From positions 5,084,001 through 5,148,000 of the forward strand of contig NZ_CP016594.1 of NCBI RefSeq assembly GCF_001698225.1: a DNA stretch of 64,000 nt, in the 5' to 3' direction. Numbering within the stretch: the stretch's first letter is position 1; every line of letters starts with the position of its first letter. This document shows positions 24,776 to 34,201 of this stretch, piece by piece. Below the pieces are notes generated by a model. The model did not search any database and was not told the DNA's origin. It saw only the letters and a program-made list of their open reading frames with translations. The position numbers and the translations under genes were made by a program. Source of the DNA: Gordonia terrae. Lineage in GTDB: Bacteria > Actinomycetota > Actinomycetes > Mycobacteriales > Mycobacteriaceae.

Positions 24776-26050
24776 ATGCGTTGGTCGAATTCACGCAGGA
24801 GAGCCGGACGGTTGGCGGCAGTGGCCGTCGCCGCGGCGTGCATCTTCTCGGTCGTGTCGTGCAGCAGCGACGACGGCGGATCGTCGGACGGCTCAGCCGC
24901 GGATGCCAGTGGCACCAAGGCGTCGGGCGAGACGATCAAGGTGGGGTTGTTCAACCCCACCAAGGGACCCGCCACCCAGGGTGGCGTGACCACCGGCAAG
25001 GACGCCGCCCTGGACTACATCAACAACCAGATCGGCGGCATCGGCGGCCGGCCCGTCGAGATCGTCGACTGCGGGATCGACCAGACCGCACCGGAATCGA
25101 CGGTGTCGTGCGCCAACCAGTTCGTCGAGGCAGGCGTGGTCGCCGCCATCGACGGTTACAACGCCGAATCCGCCTCCGCTGTACCCATTCTCACCTCGGC
25201 CGGCATCCCACTGGTCGGTCAGATCCCGTTCAACACCTCCACCGGCGCCTCGGCGGAGAACCGCGTGTACTTCGGTCCGCCACCCGCCGCCTTCCTCGTC
25301 GGCTTCATGCAGCAGCTCAAGGCCGCGAACAAGAACTCGCTGACGCTGGCGAATGCCGACCTCCCACAGGCACATCAGGTGTTCGACGGTTTGATGAAGC
25401 CGCTCGGCGCCCAGCTCGGCATCGACGTCAAGTCGGTCTACTACCCGCCGACCGGCCCGAACTTCACCTCGTTGGCCACCACCCTGGCCGAGGGCAATCC
25501 CGCCGCGGCCGGTCTGATGACCTCCCAGAACGACAACGTGTGCACCAAGCTCGCCCAGTCGTTGCGCTCGGTGAACTACGAGGGCACCATGTTCATGGCG
25601 GCCTGCACCGACTTCATCGACACCATGGGTGCACAAGCCGTTGGCGCACAGACGTACTCACCGATCTGGCAGCCGCCGGCCATCGACTCCGCACCGGAGC
25701 CGGCCAAGGCCAACCTCGAGATCGCCCAGAAGTTCATCGACGAGCAGGGCGGCACCGGGGGCTTCTACGCCTACGGCACGTTCGCGACCCTCGCCGACTT
25801 CGCGATCACGCTCAACAACGCCAAGGTGACCGACTACACCGGACCCAACGTGCTCGGTGCGTTGAAGGCAGTCACGGATTACCAGTCCTTCATCGGCCCG
25901 AAGCTCAACTGCGGTAAGCCGACCACGCCGAACTGCACCACCGAGATGCTGCTGTTCGACGTCGTCGCCGAGAAGAAGACCGAACCCGCCACCGGCGGTT
26001 TCATCACCCCGCTCCCGGCTGCGCTGCAACGCATCCCGGGCGCCTACTGA
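24776..26050 (+). CDS. Branched-chain-amino-acid-type ABC transporter substrate-binding lipoprotein
   Basis: 424 aa. A lipoprotein signal (RLAAVAVAAACIFSVVSCSS) has its lipobox at VVSC. The mature part is a type 1 periplasmic-binding fold: IKVGLFNPTKGPATQGGVTTGKDAALDYINNQIGGIGGRPVEIVDC, with VVAAIDGYN later. Captures a ligand outside the membrane for the permease encoded next. Family members bind amino acids, amides or aromatic acids, so the ligand is open. ATG 24776 chosen with AAAGG upstream. Confidence 0.85.
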   Translation: MRWSNSRRRAGRLAAVAVAAACIFSVVSCSSDDGGSSDGSAADASGTKASGETIKVGLFNPTKGPATQGGVTTGKDAALDYINNQIGGIGGRPVEIVDCGIDQTAPESTVSCANQFVEAGVVAAIDGYNAESASAVPILTSAGIPLVGQIPFNTSTGASAENRVYFGPPPAAFLVGFMQQLKAANKNSLTLANADLPQAHQVFDGLMKPLGAQLGIDVKSVYYPPTGPNFTSLATTLAEGNPAAAGLMTSQNDNVCTKLAQSLRSVNYEGTMFMAACTDFIDTMGAQAVGAQTYSPIWQPPAIDSAPEPAKANLEIAQKFIDEQGGTGGFYAYGTFATLADFAITLNNAKVTDYTGPNVLGALKAVTDYQSFIGPKLNCGKPTTPNCTTEMLLFDVVAEKKTEPATGGFITPLPAALQRIPGAY

Positions 26051-26190
26051 GACAGGTCGTGACGTGGCGGGGTGGACACCCACCCCGCCACACCCGGCTC
26101 TGCACCCCACCATCCTGAAGCCTCGACCCCCGAATCCCGCACCCCTCACGCGCGTGAGATCCGTCCGCGCCGAACGAATGAGTACGCCAC

Positions 26191-28194
26191 ATGGGCCAGT
26201 TCCTCCAGTTCGTCTTCCTCGGACTATCCGCCGGTGCCATCTACTCGGTGCTCGCGTCGTCCCTCGTGGGCATCTATGCCGCCACCGGCATCATCAACTT
26301 CGCGCAGGGCGCCATCGGCCTGTACTCGGTCTACCTCGTCGCGGCGCTACGCACCGACGGCAGTCTCGTCCTGCCGATCGGCACCCTGCAACTCGGCAGT
26401 GAATCCGAGCCCACGTCAATGGAACTCGCGGTGGTGCTCGGTGTACTCAGCGCGGTGGTCTGGGCGCTGCTCGCGCATGTGCTCATCTTCCGGCCGCTAC
26501 GCTCGGCTCCGGTGCTCGCACAGGTGGTCGCCTCCGTGGGCCTCATGCTCTTCATCCAGGCCCTGGTGCATCTACGTTTCGAGACCGAGAACCTCTTCGC
26601 GGAGGCGATCCTGCCGGAGAACACCATCGACATCGCCGGTGCGGTCGTGAACGTCTCGGATCTGATCCTGGCCGGTGTCGCCATCGTCATCTCCCTCGTC
26701 CTCTGGGCCTACTTCCGACTCACCACCCTGGGTGTCGCGACTCGCGCCGGGTCCGAAGACGAACTGGCGGCGCGACTCTCGGGCTACTCCCCCGACCGCC
26801 TCGCGGGCATCGTGTGGGCATTGACGGGAGCGGCCACCGGACTCATCGTCGTGCTCGCGTCGTACACGATCGGACTCACCGAGACCAGCTACACCTTCTT
26901 CGTCATCCCGGCGCTGGCAGTCGCACTCGTCGGCCGGCTCACCTCCTTCGGAATCGCGTGCGCCGCAGGCCTCGTCCTGGGCGCCTTCCAGTCGGTGATC
27001 ACCTGGCTCACCACCAAGGACTGGTGGCCCGAATGGGCGCAGGCCGGCCTCGGCGACGCCGTCCCGTTCATCATCGTCGTCGTCGCCCTCTTCCTCCTCG
27101 GCGGGCGCATCCCGTCCCGCGGTTCGCTCGGCGAGGTGCGGATGCCCGCGGTCCGCATCCCACGCATCCGGGTGATCCCGACGGTCGTCTGCATCGCCGT
27201 CGTCGTCGTGGCCATCCTGGTCACCTCCGGCAGCTGGCGTTTCGGCGTCGTCACCTCGGTGATCCTCAGCCTCATCGCCCTGTCCCTGGTGCTGCTCACC
27301 GGTTATCTCGGCCAGATCTCGCTGGCCAGCATGGCCTTTGCCGGTGCGGCCGGTTTCGCGCTCTCGAAGCTGACCACCAACTGGGACGTGCCCTTCCCGT
27401 TCAGCATGATCTTCGCGGCGCTGATCGCGACCGGTCTCGGCGTACTGGTGGGCGTACCCGCACTGCGGATCCGAGGCGCCCAGCTCGCCGTCGTGACATT
27501 GGCGGCGGCACTGGCGATCCAGAGCTTCGTCTTCAACAACCCGGCCATCACCTCCTTCGAGGGCAACCTCATCGCGGACCCGACGATCTTCGGCATCGAC
27601 CTCGGTGTGCGCGACGGCACCAACCTCGTCACGATCCGGTTCTCGCTGATGGTCCTCATCGTCGTCGCGATCGCGACCCTGGTGGTGCTGCGCTTCATGG
27701 GTGGCTCCATCGGCCGTGCCTTCCTGGCCGTGCGGTCCAACGAGCGCGCGGCGTCGTCGGTCGGGATCAACGTGGCCGCGACCAAGTTGCTCGGTTTCGC
27801 GCTGTCGGCGTTCCTCGCCGGCATCGGTGGCTGTCTCATCGGCTACAGCCGGGGCCAGCTGTCGGCCGGCTCGTTCACGGTCATGATCGGGCTCACCCTG
27901 CTCGCGATGACCTACGTCGGTGGCATCACCTCGTTCGCCGGCGCGGTCCTCGCCGGCATCATCGGACCGCTGGGCGTGGGCTACGTGTTCCTCAACCAAA
28001 CCCTCAGCCTCGGTGAGTACTACGAGCTCTTCGCGGCCGGCAGCCTGCTGCTGATGGCCGTGCTGAACCCGGTCGGCGTCGCCGGTGCGATGTCGGAGTT
28101 CGGCGAGCGGATACGCGCACACCGCCACCGACCGCCGCCCCATCCGGAAGCGCCGGGGGCGGCCCAGAACGCACCGGAGGGCGCACATGTCTGA
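26191..28194 (+). CDS. Fused LivH-LivM-type ABC permease
   Basis: 667 aa. The N-terminal half (about 1-300) is LivH-like: FVFLGLSAGAIYSVLASSLVGIYAATGIINFAQGAIG. The C-terminal half (about 325-640) is LivM-like: ILSLIALSLVLLTGYLGQISLASMAFAGAAGFALSKL, then the cytoplasmic coupling loop AVRSNERAASSVGI. In most operons the two permeases are separate genes. Fusion fixes a 1:1 ratio. It follows the substrate-binding gene and overlaps the first ATPase gene by eight bases. Confidence 0.88.
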   Translation: MGQFLQFVFLGLSAGAIYSVLASSLVGIYAATGIINFAQGAIGLYSVYLVAALRTDGSLVLPIGTLQLGSESEPTSMELAVVLGVLSAVVWALLAHVLIFRPLRSAPVLAQVVASVGLMLFIQALVHLRFETENLFAEAILPENTIDIAGAVVNVSDLILAGVAIVISLVLWAYFRLTTLGVATRAGSEDELAARLSGYSPDRLAGIVWALTGAATGLIVVLASYTIGLTETSYTFFVIPALAVALVGRLTSFGIACAAGLVLGAFQSVITWLTTKDWWPEWAQAGLGDAVPFIIVVVALFLLGGRIPSRGSLGEVRMPAVRIPRIRVIPTVVCIAVVVVAILVTSGSWRFGVVTSVILSLIALSLVLLTGYLGQISLASMAFAGAAGFALSKLTTNWDVPFPFSMIFAALIATGLGVLVGVPALRIRGAQLAVVTLAAALAIQSFVFNNPAITSFEGNLIADPTIFGIDLGVRDGTNLVTIRFSLMVLIVVAIATLVVLRFMGGSIGRAFLAVRSNERAASSVGINVAATKLLGFALSAFLAGIGGCLIGYSRGQLSAGSFTVMIGLTLLAMTYVGGITSFAGAVLAGIIGPLGVGYVFLNQTLSLGEYYELFAAGSLLLMAVLNPVGVAGAMSEFGERIRAHRHRPPPHPEAPGAAQNAPEGAHV

Positions 28195-29083
28195 GTCGAC
28201 ACTCGACAAGCCGGCCACGGCGACGACACTTCTCGAGACCGGTGGACTGTCGGTCCGGTACGGCGGCGTCAGCGCCAATTCCGACATCGACATCTCGGTC
28301 GCAGCAGGCGAGATCGTCGGGCTGATCGGCCCCAACGGCGCAGGCAAGACCACGTTCGTCGACGCGGTCACCGGGTTCACGAAGGCCACCGGCACGGTGT
28401 CACTGCGCGGGGAGCGACTCGACAAGGCGAGCCCGCATCGCCGACGCCGGGCGGGTATGGCCCGGACATGGCAGGCGGGCGAACTGTTCACCGATCTGAC
28501 CGTCGCCCAGAACCTTGCCGTGGCAGTACAACCCGTCGGCCTGCGGGCCATGCTCGCCGACGTCGTCAACGGGTCCCGACCCCCGGCCGACGTCATCTCC
28601 TCGGCGCTCGAACTCGTCGGCCTGGCCGATGCCGCCGATCAACTCCCCGGCGAGCTGACCCTCGGGCAGCAGAAACTCGTGGGCGTGGCCCGCGCGCTGG
28701 TCGGCGGGACCCAGCTCGTCCTGCTCGACGAACCGGCCGCCGGGCTCGACACCCACGAGAGCCGCGACTTCGGCATCGAACTCCGTCGGATCGCCGCGAC
28801 CGGCATCGGCATCCTGCTCATCGACCACGACATGTCCCTGGTGCTCGACGTCTGCGACCGTCTGTACGTGCTCGACTTCGGTCGTGTCATCGCCAGCGGA
28901 CCACCGGCCGCCATCCAGGACGATCCCGCGGTCATCTCGGCCTACCTCGGCAGCCCCGAGGTGGACCCGGATGCGGTCGTCGATCCACCTGTTCCGCCGG
29001 CCGGCCCGTCCGGTGGGGGCATCGACACCGAACGACCGTCAGACATCGGCCCGACCGGGCACGCCCCGAAGGAGACGCCATGA
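28187..29083 (+). CDS. LivG-type ABC transporter ATPase
   Basis: 298 aa. Walker A GPNGAGKTTF, signature LTLGQQKLVGVARAL (degenerate LSGGQ), Walker B LVLLDEPAAGLD, and the switch His in LLIDHDMSLVLDVC. The start at 28187 has GGAGG six bases upstream and overlaps the permease gene by eight bases. A Pro-rich tail follows the domain. Energises the importer with the LivF-type partner. Confidence 0.9.
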   Translation: MSESTLDKPATATTLLETGGLSVRYGGVSANSDIDISVAAGEIVGLIGPNGAGKTTFVDAVTGFTKATGTVSLRGERLDKASPHRRRRAGMARTWQAGELFTDLTVAQNLAVAVQPVGLRAMLADVVNGSRPPADVISSALELVGLADAADQLPGELTLGQQKLVGVARALVGGTQLVLLDEPAAGLDTHESRDFGIELRRIAATGIGILLIDHDMSLVLDVCDRLYVLDFGRVIASGPPAAIQDDPAVISAYLGSPEVDPDAVVDPPVPPAGPSGGGIDTERPSDIGPTGHAPKETP

Positions 29084-29862
29084 GCACGCACGCCGAGTCG
29101 TCGTCCACGCCGAACGGGCCGGGATCGACGACACCCGACCCGGCCGCACCGGTGCTGGAGATCGACCAGATCACCGTCGGCTACGGCGGGGTCCCTGCCG
29201 TCCGCGGTCTCAGCGCGTCCGTCCGGCCGGGCGAGATCCTGGCCCTGCTCGGCCCGAACGGGGCCGGCAAGACGACGAGCCTCCTCGCTGCGGTCGGTGC
29301 GCTCGGCCTGATGTCGGGCACGGTCACCGCCCTGGGCGATCCGATCGACCGCCGGATCGAACGCAATGCGCGTCGCGGGGTGACTCTGGTACCCGACACG
29401 CGCGGGGTGTTCCACCGGCTGTCGGTGTCGGACAACCTCCGTCTCGCCAGACGTCGCAACGGACCCGATCTCGACACCGCCTACCAGTACTTTCCCAAAC
29501 TCAAGACGATGCGGGGGCGGCGCTGCGGCAATCTGTCCGGTGGCGAACAGCAGATGCTGGCGCTCGCCAAGGCGCTGCTCGCGAATCCGAAGGTGCTGCT
29601 CATCGACGAACTGAGCCTTGGTCTGTCCCCGGTCGCGGTCCAGGACCTGCTGCCCCGCTTGCGGTCGATCGCCGACGAACACCAGATGGCGGTCGTCCTC
29701 GTCGAGCAGCACATCGACCTGGCCCTCGGCATCGCCGACGCCGCGATCGTGCTCCACCACGGTCGTGTCGCACTCTCGGCGCCCGCAGGCGAACTCCGCA
29801 GTCGCCGAGACATGGTCGAGGCGGCCTACTTCGGCCGCACCGTCGACGATCTCGCCTCCTAG
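29080..29862 (+). CDS. LivF-type ABC transporter ATPase
   Basis: 260 aa. Walker A GPNGAGKTTS, signature NLSGGEQQMLALAKAL, Walker B VLLIDELSLGLS, switch His in LVEQHIDLALGIAD. Starts with ATG overlapping the LivG-type stop as ATGA; AAGGAGA upstream. Second ATPase of the importer. Confidence 0.92.
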   Translation: MSTHAESSSTPNGPGSTTPDPAAPVLEIDQITVGYGGVPAVRGLSASVRPGEILALLGPNGAGKTTSLLAAVGALGLMSGTVTALGDPIDRRIERNARRGVTLVPDTRGVFHRLSVSDNLRLARRRNGPDLDTAYQYFPKLKTMRGRRCGNLSGGEQQMLALAKALLANPKVLLIDELSLGLSPVAVQDLLPRLRSIADEHQMAVVLVEQHIDLALGIADAAIVLHHGRVALSAPAGELRSRRDMVEAAYFGRTVDDLAS

Positions 29863-29911
29863 GCCGCACGAGAGCAGAGGCGCAGGACGAGACGAACGGG
29901 GACCGGACGAC

Positions 29912-30589
29912 GTGGCCGTCGAAGACGAGAACGATCCGGTGCGGACGGATGCCGACACCGCACGACCCCCACGCAACACACGCAACCGGCCCACCGACGA
30001 CGAATTGCTCGACGCCGCGTGCGCGGTCATCGCCGAGGTCGGTGCCGAACGCGCCACGATGACCGCCATCGCCGAACGCGGCGGCACCACCCGGGTGACC
30101 CTGTACGCGCACTTCGACTCCCGCGACGAGCTGGTCAATCGCGTGATGACCCGCGAACTCGACACCTTCACCTCGTTCATGTTCGAGGTGTACGACGCGA
30201 GTGAGAACATGCCCTACGGGGCCCGTGCCCGCCATTCGGTGCTCGCCTTGTTCGACTACGCCCGACGCCACCCGGAAGGCCTGCGCGTCCTCATCGGTCA
30301 TCGGGAGGGCGGCAGCGACCGCCGGCTCTATGCCGCGCTCGAACCCCGGATCGCCGCACGCCTGCGTGACAACTACGCCGAACGCGGGGCGCGGATCGCC
30401 GCCAGTGCGGACACCCTCGCCTCGCTCCTGCTGGGCATGAGCCTCGACGTCGCGCACCGCGCGCTCATCGTCGACGGCGCCGGCGTCGACGAGGCCTGCG
30501 ACCTCGCGATCACCGCGACCCTCGCCGTCCTCCGCGACGTGCGCCCGGAACAGCTGCGGGCGCTCGACGAGTCACTCGGCGGGCGCTGA
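29912..30589 (+). CDS. TetR-family regulator of the ABC operon
   Basis: 225 aa; GTG 29912 chosen since the frame upstream is only the shadow of the LivF gene. HTH: DDELLDAACAVIAEVGAERATMTAIAERGGTTRVTLYAHFDSRDELVNRVM. The C-terminal domain is a typical helical ligand pocket. Lies 49 bases after the last ABC gene on the same strand and probably controls that operon. Confidence 0.85.
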   Translation: MAVEDENDPVRTDADTARPPRNTRNRPTDDELLDAACAVIAEVGAERATMTAIAERGGTTRVTLYAHFDSRDELVNRVMTRELDTFTSFMFEVYDASENMPYGARARHSVLALFDYARRHPEGLRVLIGHREGGSDRRLYAALEPRIAARLRDNYAERGARIAASADTLASLLLGMSLDVAHRALIVDGAGVDEACDLAITATLAVLRDVRPEQLRALDESLGGR

Positions 30590-30601
30590 CGACCGGATCG
30601 A

Positions 30602-32104
30602 TCACCCCAGCCAACGTCCCGCCCGGCGGCTGTGCGCCGCCTTCGTGCCCGACGGCAGCCGATCGTAGGCCCGCGCGAGGAAGCTGGAGCGCGCGTTGGC
30701 CTCGAAGACGTCCCGGTGGTCGCGCACGAACGTCCAGTAGAGCCCGTCCCAGTCCTCGGCCCAGTCCCCGGCCGGGATGTCCGACATCTTCTTCAGGTAG
30801 TTGCTACCCGAGACGTAGGGCTTGGTGGTGATCGCCTCGCCCGCCGCGAACTGACTCATCGCGTACACGTTCGGGACCATCACCCAGTCGTAAGCGTCGA
30901 CGAACATCTCCATGAACCACTCGTAGATCTCCTCGGGGTCGATACGGAGCAGGCACATCGCATTGCCGAGGACCATCAATCTCTCGATGTGGTGGGCATA
31001 CCCGTGTGCGAGGACCCGCCGGATCACGAGACCTACCGGTTCCAGGCCGGTCTCCGCGGTCCACCACCCGTCCGGCAGCCGGCGATCGTGACCGAGGTGG
31101 TTCCGGCTGCGGAGGCCACGTCCGCGGATCTCATACGAGGCCCGCATGTACTCCCGCCAGCCGATCAGCTGCCGCACGAAACCCTCGAGGCCGGCCAGCG
31201 GGACGCGGTTGCGAGCGCCGACCTCCAGCGCCCTGGTCAGCACCGTGCGCGGACTCAACAGCCCGATGTTGAGGCCGGGCGTCAGCAGCGAATGGAAGAC
31301 GAAGGGGTGCTCGGCGCTGATCGCATCCTCGTACGGACCGAACTCCGCGAACCGGTCGGCGAGGAACTGTTCGAGCATCGCCCGCGCCTCGTCGTGAGCC
31401 GTCGGCCACCCGAAGGCGTCCGCGTCGCCCGGGTTGTCGGGGAACGCATCCGACACCCAGGCGATCGCGGCGTCGACCTCCGGATGTCGCGCAGGCGGTG
31501 TCGGTTGCGGAACCTCGTGGCCTTTCGGCAGCTTCTTCCGGTTCTCGGAGTCGTAGCTCCACCGGCCGCCCTCCGGCTTGCCCCCAGTCGACGTACCACT
31601 GTCGTCGACGAGGATGCCGAGCCGCCGGCGCTGCCAGGTGTAGAACTGCTGCATCCGCGGCCGGCTGCCGCCGAAGAACTCCCGGAGCTGGCGACGGGTG
31701 GTCAGGAAGTTCGGGCTCTCGGCGATGTCGTCGACCGCGAGCGGGCACCCGGCATGGTCGAAGGCCGCCAGCAGATCCCCGGACAGCCAGTCGTCGACGA
31801 CGTCATAGAGGTGGATGGACGACGGCTTCCGACGCGACAGGTGGGCGACGAGTTTGTCGTGACTCGACTCCCGGGCATCGGTCTCCAGGATCTCGGCGTC
31901 GAAGCCCCGGTCCCGCAACCGATCGGCGAACCTGCGCATACTCGCCCGGTGCAGGACGAGCTTCTGTACGTGGAACCGGTACTGCCGGAACATGAGATCG
32001 TGTTCGACGAGAACGAAGCGGGTGCCGGGCTCCGCGTCGAGGTGTGATTCGAACAACTGATGCGGGAGCACCACCCGGACCACACCGCCGGACGGAACGG
32101 ACAT
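30602..32104 (-). CDS. Cryptochrome/photolyase-family protein (FeS-BCP-like) without the Fe-S cysteines
   Basis: 500 aa from ATG 32104, with GAGGAGA upstream. The N-terminal domain (VRVVLPHQLFESHL..., EHDLMFRQYRFHVQKLVLHRASMRRF) matches the DUF type found in prokaryotic cryptochromes / (6-4) photolyases. The C-terminal FAD part includes QLIGWREYMRASYE, YAHHIERLMVLGNAMCLL, and YDWVMVPNVYAMSQFAAG. Known members with a 4Fe-4S cluster carry three cysteines in a loop before LYWDF; here that loop is the short KMSDIPAGDWAEDWDGLYW, without Cys. DNA repair or light sensing is likely; loss of the cluster is the oddity. Confidence 0.82.
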   Translation of the reverse strand: MSVPSGGVVRVVLPHQLFESHLDAEPGTRFVLVEHDLMFRQYRFHVQKLVLHRASMRRFADRLRDRGFDAEILETDARESSHDKLVAHLSRRKPSSIHLYDVVDDWLSGDLLAAFDHAGCPLAVDDIAESPNFLTTRRQLREFFGGSRPRMQQFYTWQRRRLGILVDDSGTSTGGKPEGGRWSYDSENRKKLPKGHEVPQPTPPARHPEVDAAIAWVSDAFPDNPGDADAFGWPTAHDEARAMLEQFLADRFAEFGPYEDAISAEHPFVFHSLLTPGLNIGLLSPRTVLTRALEVGARNRVPLAGLEGFVRQLIGWREYMRASYEIRGRGLRSRNHLGHDRRLPDGWWTAETGLEPVGLVIRRVLAHGYAHHIERLMVLGNAMCLLRIDPEEIYEWFMEMFVDAYDWVMVPNVYAMSQFAAGEAITTKPYVSGSNYLKKMSDIPAGDWAEDWDGLYWTFVRDHRDVFEANARSSFLARAYDRLPSGTKAAHSRRAGRWLG

Positions 32105-32120
32105 CGGCTCTCCTCTCTGC

Positions 32121-32163
32121 CTCCGCTGGTCGAGCGCCCCAGCTGGTTGAGCTTGTCGAAACC
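32121..32163. repeat. Actinobacterial intergenic repeat (GGTTGAGCTTGTCGAAACC type)
   Basis: GCTGGTTGAGCTTGTCGAAACC at about 32142-32163 is a short element that I know as frequent between genes in many actinobacterial genomes, preceded here by a related TGGTCGAGCG copy. The surrounding 226 bases (32105-32330) otherwise contain only the promoters of the two divergent genes. Confidence 0.5.
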
Positions 32164-32330
32164 ACTCCGACGCAGCCTCCACTCCCGACTTGGACGCGCC
32201 CCTCAAGGACCGGACAAGTCGACCCCAAGTTCGCACCAAGCGCCTGGCGACATCCTGTTGTCCATCACCCGATCACCACGATGAGCAGCCGAGACCGGGC
32301 ATCCGCCCACTCCAGACGATAGGAACGACG

Positions 32331-32966
32331 ATGTCGCGCAGCATCCCCAGCCATTCGCAAGCCTCCGCCGATCGGATTGCCGGACCCGGCGACGACGTGC
32401 CGCCCGTGGCCAGGCCCTTCTGGCAGTTGGGTCGGCGTGCCGCGGTGATCGCGGCCTGCGTGGGCTTCTCGGCGCTGGCGGCCTGCAGTGTCAGCGTCGG
32501 CACGCAGTCGATCGAGGAGGCCTCCGACATCGACGTGGGCGAGTGCCTGCAGATCGGCTCGGAGGCCGGCGAGGGCAAGGTCGAGGCGACGAAGGCCGAC
32601 TGCGAAGGAACCGAGGGGCTGACCTTCTACGCCGCCGACAAGGTCAACACCTCGGCGGAGTGCGGCACCCCCAACACCTCTGCGCTCACGTTCGGTGAGG
32701 GCGACCAGAAGCTCTGCCTCACACCTAACTTCGCGGTCGACGCGTGCTACCAGATCCCGGTCAACGGCGGCAAGCTCGCCGACTACCGCGAGGTCGAGTG
32801 CAGCGCCTCCCCCGCGGACAGCACCATCCTCGCCAAGACCGTCAGCCGGGGCGGGGATTCCCTCACCTGTACCGAGGACGAGACGAAATGGTCGTTCGCA
32901 CAGCCTGTCTCGGTCGGCTACTGCCTGACCGAGGACGTCACCGCCGCCAGCCGCTTCGAGGGCTGA
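32331..32966 (+). CDS. LppU-like lipoprotein
   Basis: 211 aa. The signal (AAVIAACVGFSALAACS) ends in a lipobox LAAC after an unusual 45-residue N-terminus. The mature domain holds eight Cys residues in paired positions (DVGECLQIG, KADCEGTEG, DACYQIP, VECSAS, LTCTED, GYCLTED), as in mycobacterial LppU-type proteins. Function unknown, envelope-located. ATG 32331 chosen with AGGAACG upstream. Its 3' end overlaps the convergent oxygenase gene by 49 bases. Confidence 0.75.
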   Translation: MSRSIPSHSQASADRIAGPGDDVPPVARPFWQLGRRAAVIAACVGFSALAACSVSVGTQSIEEASDIDVGECLQIGSEAGEGKVEATKADCEGTEGLTFYAADKVNTSAECGTPNTSALTFGEGDQKLCLTPNFAVDACYQIPVNGGKLADYREVECSASPADSTILAKTVSRGGDSLTCTEDETKWSFAQPVSVGYCLTEDVTAASRFEG

Positions 32967-34156
32967 TCGGCGCTCTGGGGTCCGGGCGCGGCGTCGACCA
33001 GGTCGTGGGTGACGCGGTAGTCCGTGCGCATCCGCGCCATCGCGACGTCCCGTGCGCGATAGGCTTTCTCGAGCCGAGTCCGCGCGCGTCGGGCTCCCCC
33101 GACCCGCTGCACCGACCCGGCCGCCGCGAGGACCGGCCCGACCCGGCTCAGGACATGCTTGAGCCGGCCGTCGGGAATCCGGAGCGCATCCGCGTCGGCG
33201 TCGCCGATGAAGACCCGCTGCAGGCCGTGCATCGTCGTCGCCGCAAGCCGATGTCGGAGCGCCGCCGGTCCGGGGAAGACCGCGGCCAGTTCCGGTACCA
33301 GGTAGTCGTCGGTCAGCGCGACGACGAAGTCCCGGTCATCGGGGCCCGGCCCCGGCGAGGTCAACCGGTAGAGGTCTTCGATGCGGACGTGGTCGGCCTC
33401 GCACACCGGGTTGAGCTCGGGACTCATGCCGACGACGTGCCCGACGTATCGCCACAGGTGGTAGATGTCGTCGAGTTCGCGGTCGGTGAACCGCACCCCG
33501 AGCTTGTGCATCGCGTCGATCGCGATGTGCCCGAACTCGGCGATCGTGAACGCCATGTACGGCTGCGGGATCGGCACGCCCCAGGCCTTCTCGTCCCAGT
33601 CCCCGCGTGTGAGCAGCATGTGGCGGACGTGCGCGTGGATCATCCGGACCCGTACCGTGTACGCGAACCCGGGTCCGTCACGACGCATCCCGCCGGGCGT
33701 GAGCACCTGACCCAGCCATTCACCGACCTCGACCGAGCGCACCGCCGGCTGTGACACATACCGTCCGGTGACCGCGAGCGGCTTGCCCGCGATCGTGTTA
33801 CCCGCCCCGCGGACCAGCGAGGCCGCGCCGAGCACGATGCCCAGCGGCGCGGTGTTGACGACCAGCGCATCAGCCGCACGGCTCATCCGGTCGTGATCGA
33901 CCCAGTCGGGCTCGTCGTCGAGGAACCCGAACAATGCGCGCAGCGAGTCGGTGGCGTCGTCGACCGAGTCGATGCCGCTCTCCAGCGCCGCCCGCAGCAC
34001 GGTCGTCGTGGGGCCGCCGGGCTGCCGGTCGGCGGCCACGGCGTCGGCGAGTGGGTCCGCGAGCCACATCTGGTCGAGCCAGTCACGGCCGGCCGTCCCG
34101 AACCGCTGTACGGCGAGGTCGGTGTTCACGAGGTCGGCGGGCGCGGTCCGTTCCAT
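32918..34156 (-). CDS. MpaB/Lcp-type oxygenase family protein (DUF2236)
   Basis: 412 aa. The family includes latex-clearing rubber oxygenase and mycotoxin-degrading MpaB, both heme-dependent. Recognisable parts are RYVSQPAVRSVEVGEWLGQVL, a His-rich helix RVRMIHAHVRHMLLTRGDWDEKAWGVPIPQPYMAFTIAEFG and YHLWRYVGHVVGMSPEL. The arginine/histidine helix probably forms the heme site. Substrate unknown. Start at ATG 34156; an ATG at 34192 is possible. Divergent from a TetR gene. Confidence 0.82.
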   Translation of the reverse strand: MERTAPADLVNTDLAVQRFGTAGRDWLDQMWLADPLADAVAADRQPGGPTTTVLRAALESGIDSVDDATDSLRALFGFLDDEPDWVDHDRMSRAADALVVNTAPLGIVLGAASLVRGAGNTIAGKPLAVTGRYVSQPAVRSVEVGEWLGQVLTPGGMRRDGPGFAYTVRVRMIHAHVRHMLLTRGDWDEKAWGVPIPQPYMAFTIAEFGHIAIDAMHKLGVRFTDRELDDIYHLWRYVGHVVGMSPELNPVCEADHVRIEDLYRLTSPGPGPDDRDFVVALTDDYLVPELAAVFPGPAALRHRLAATTMHGLQRVFIGDADADALRIPDGRLKHVLSRVGPVLAAAGSVQRVGGARRARTRLEKAYRARDVAMARMRTDYRVTHDLVDAAPGPQSADQPSKRLAAVTSSVRQ

Positions 34157-34201
34157 CAATCCATGAGAACACGAGCAATCCTCACTTACCATTCACTTTT
34201 G

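Noticed and set aside
26572..28596. 674-aa frame opposite the fused permease
   Set aside because: Low-complexity charged sequence antisense to a clear transporter gene; typical high-GC shadow frame.
28942..30210. 422-aa minus-strand frame over the LivF and TetR genes
   Set aside because: Antisense to two well-supported genes and without ribosome site.
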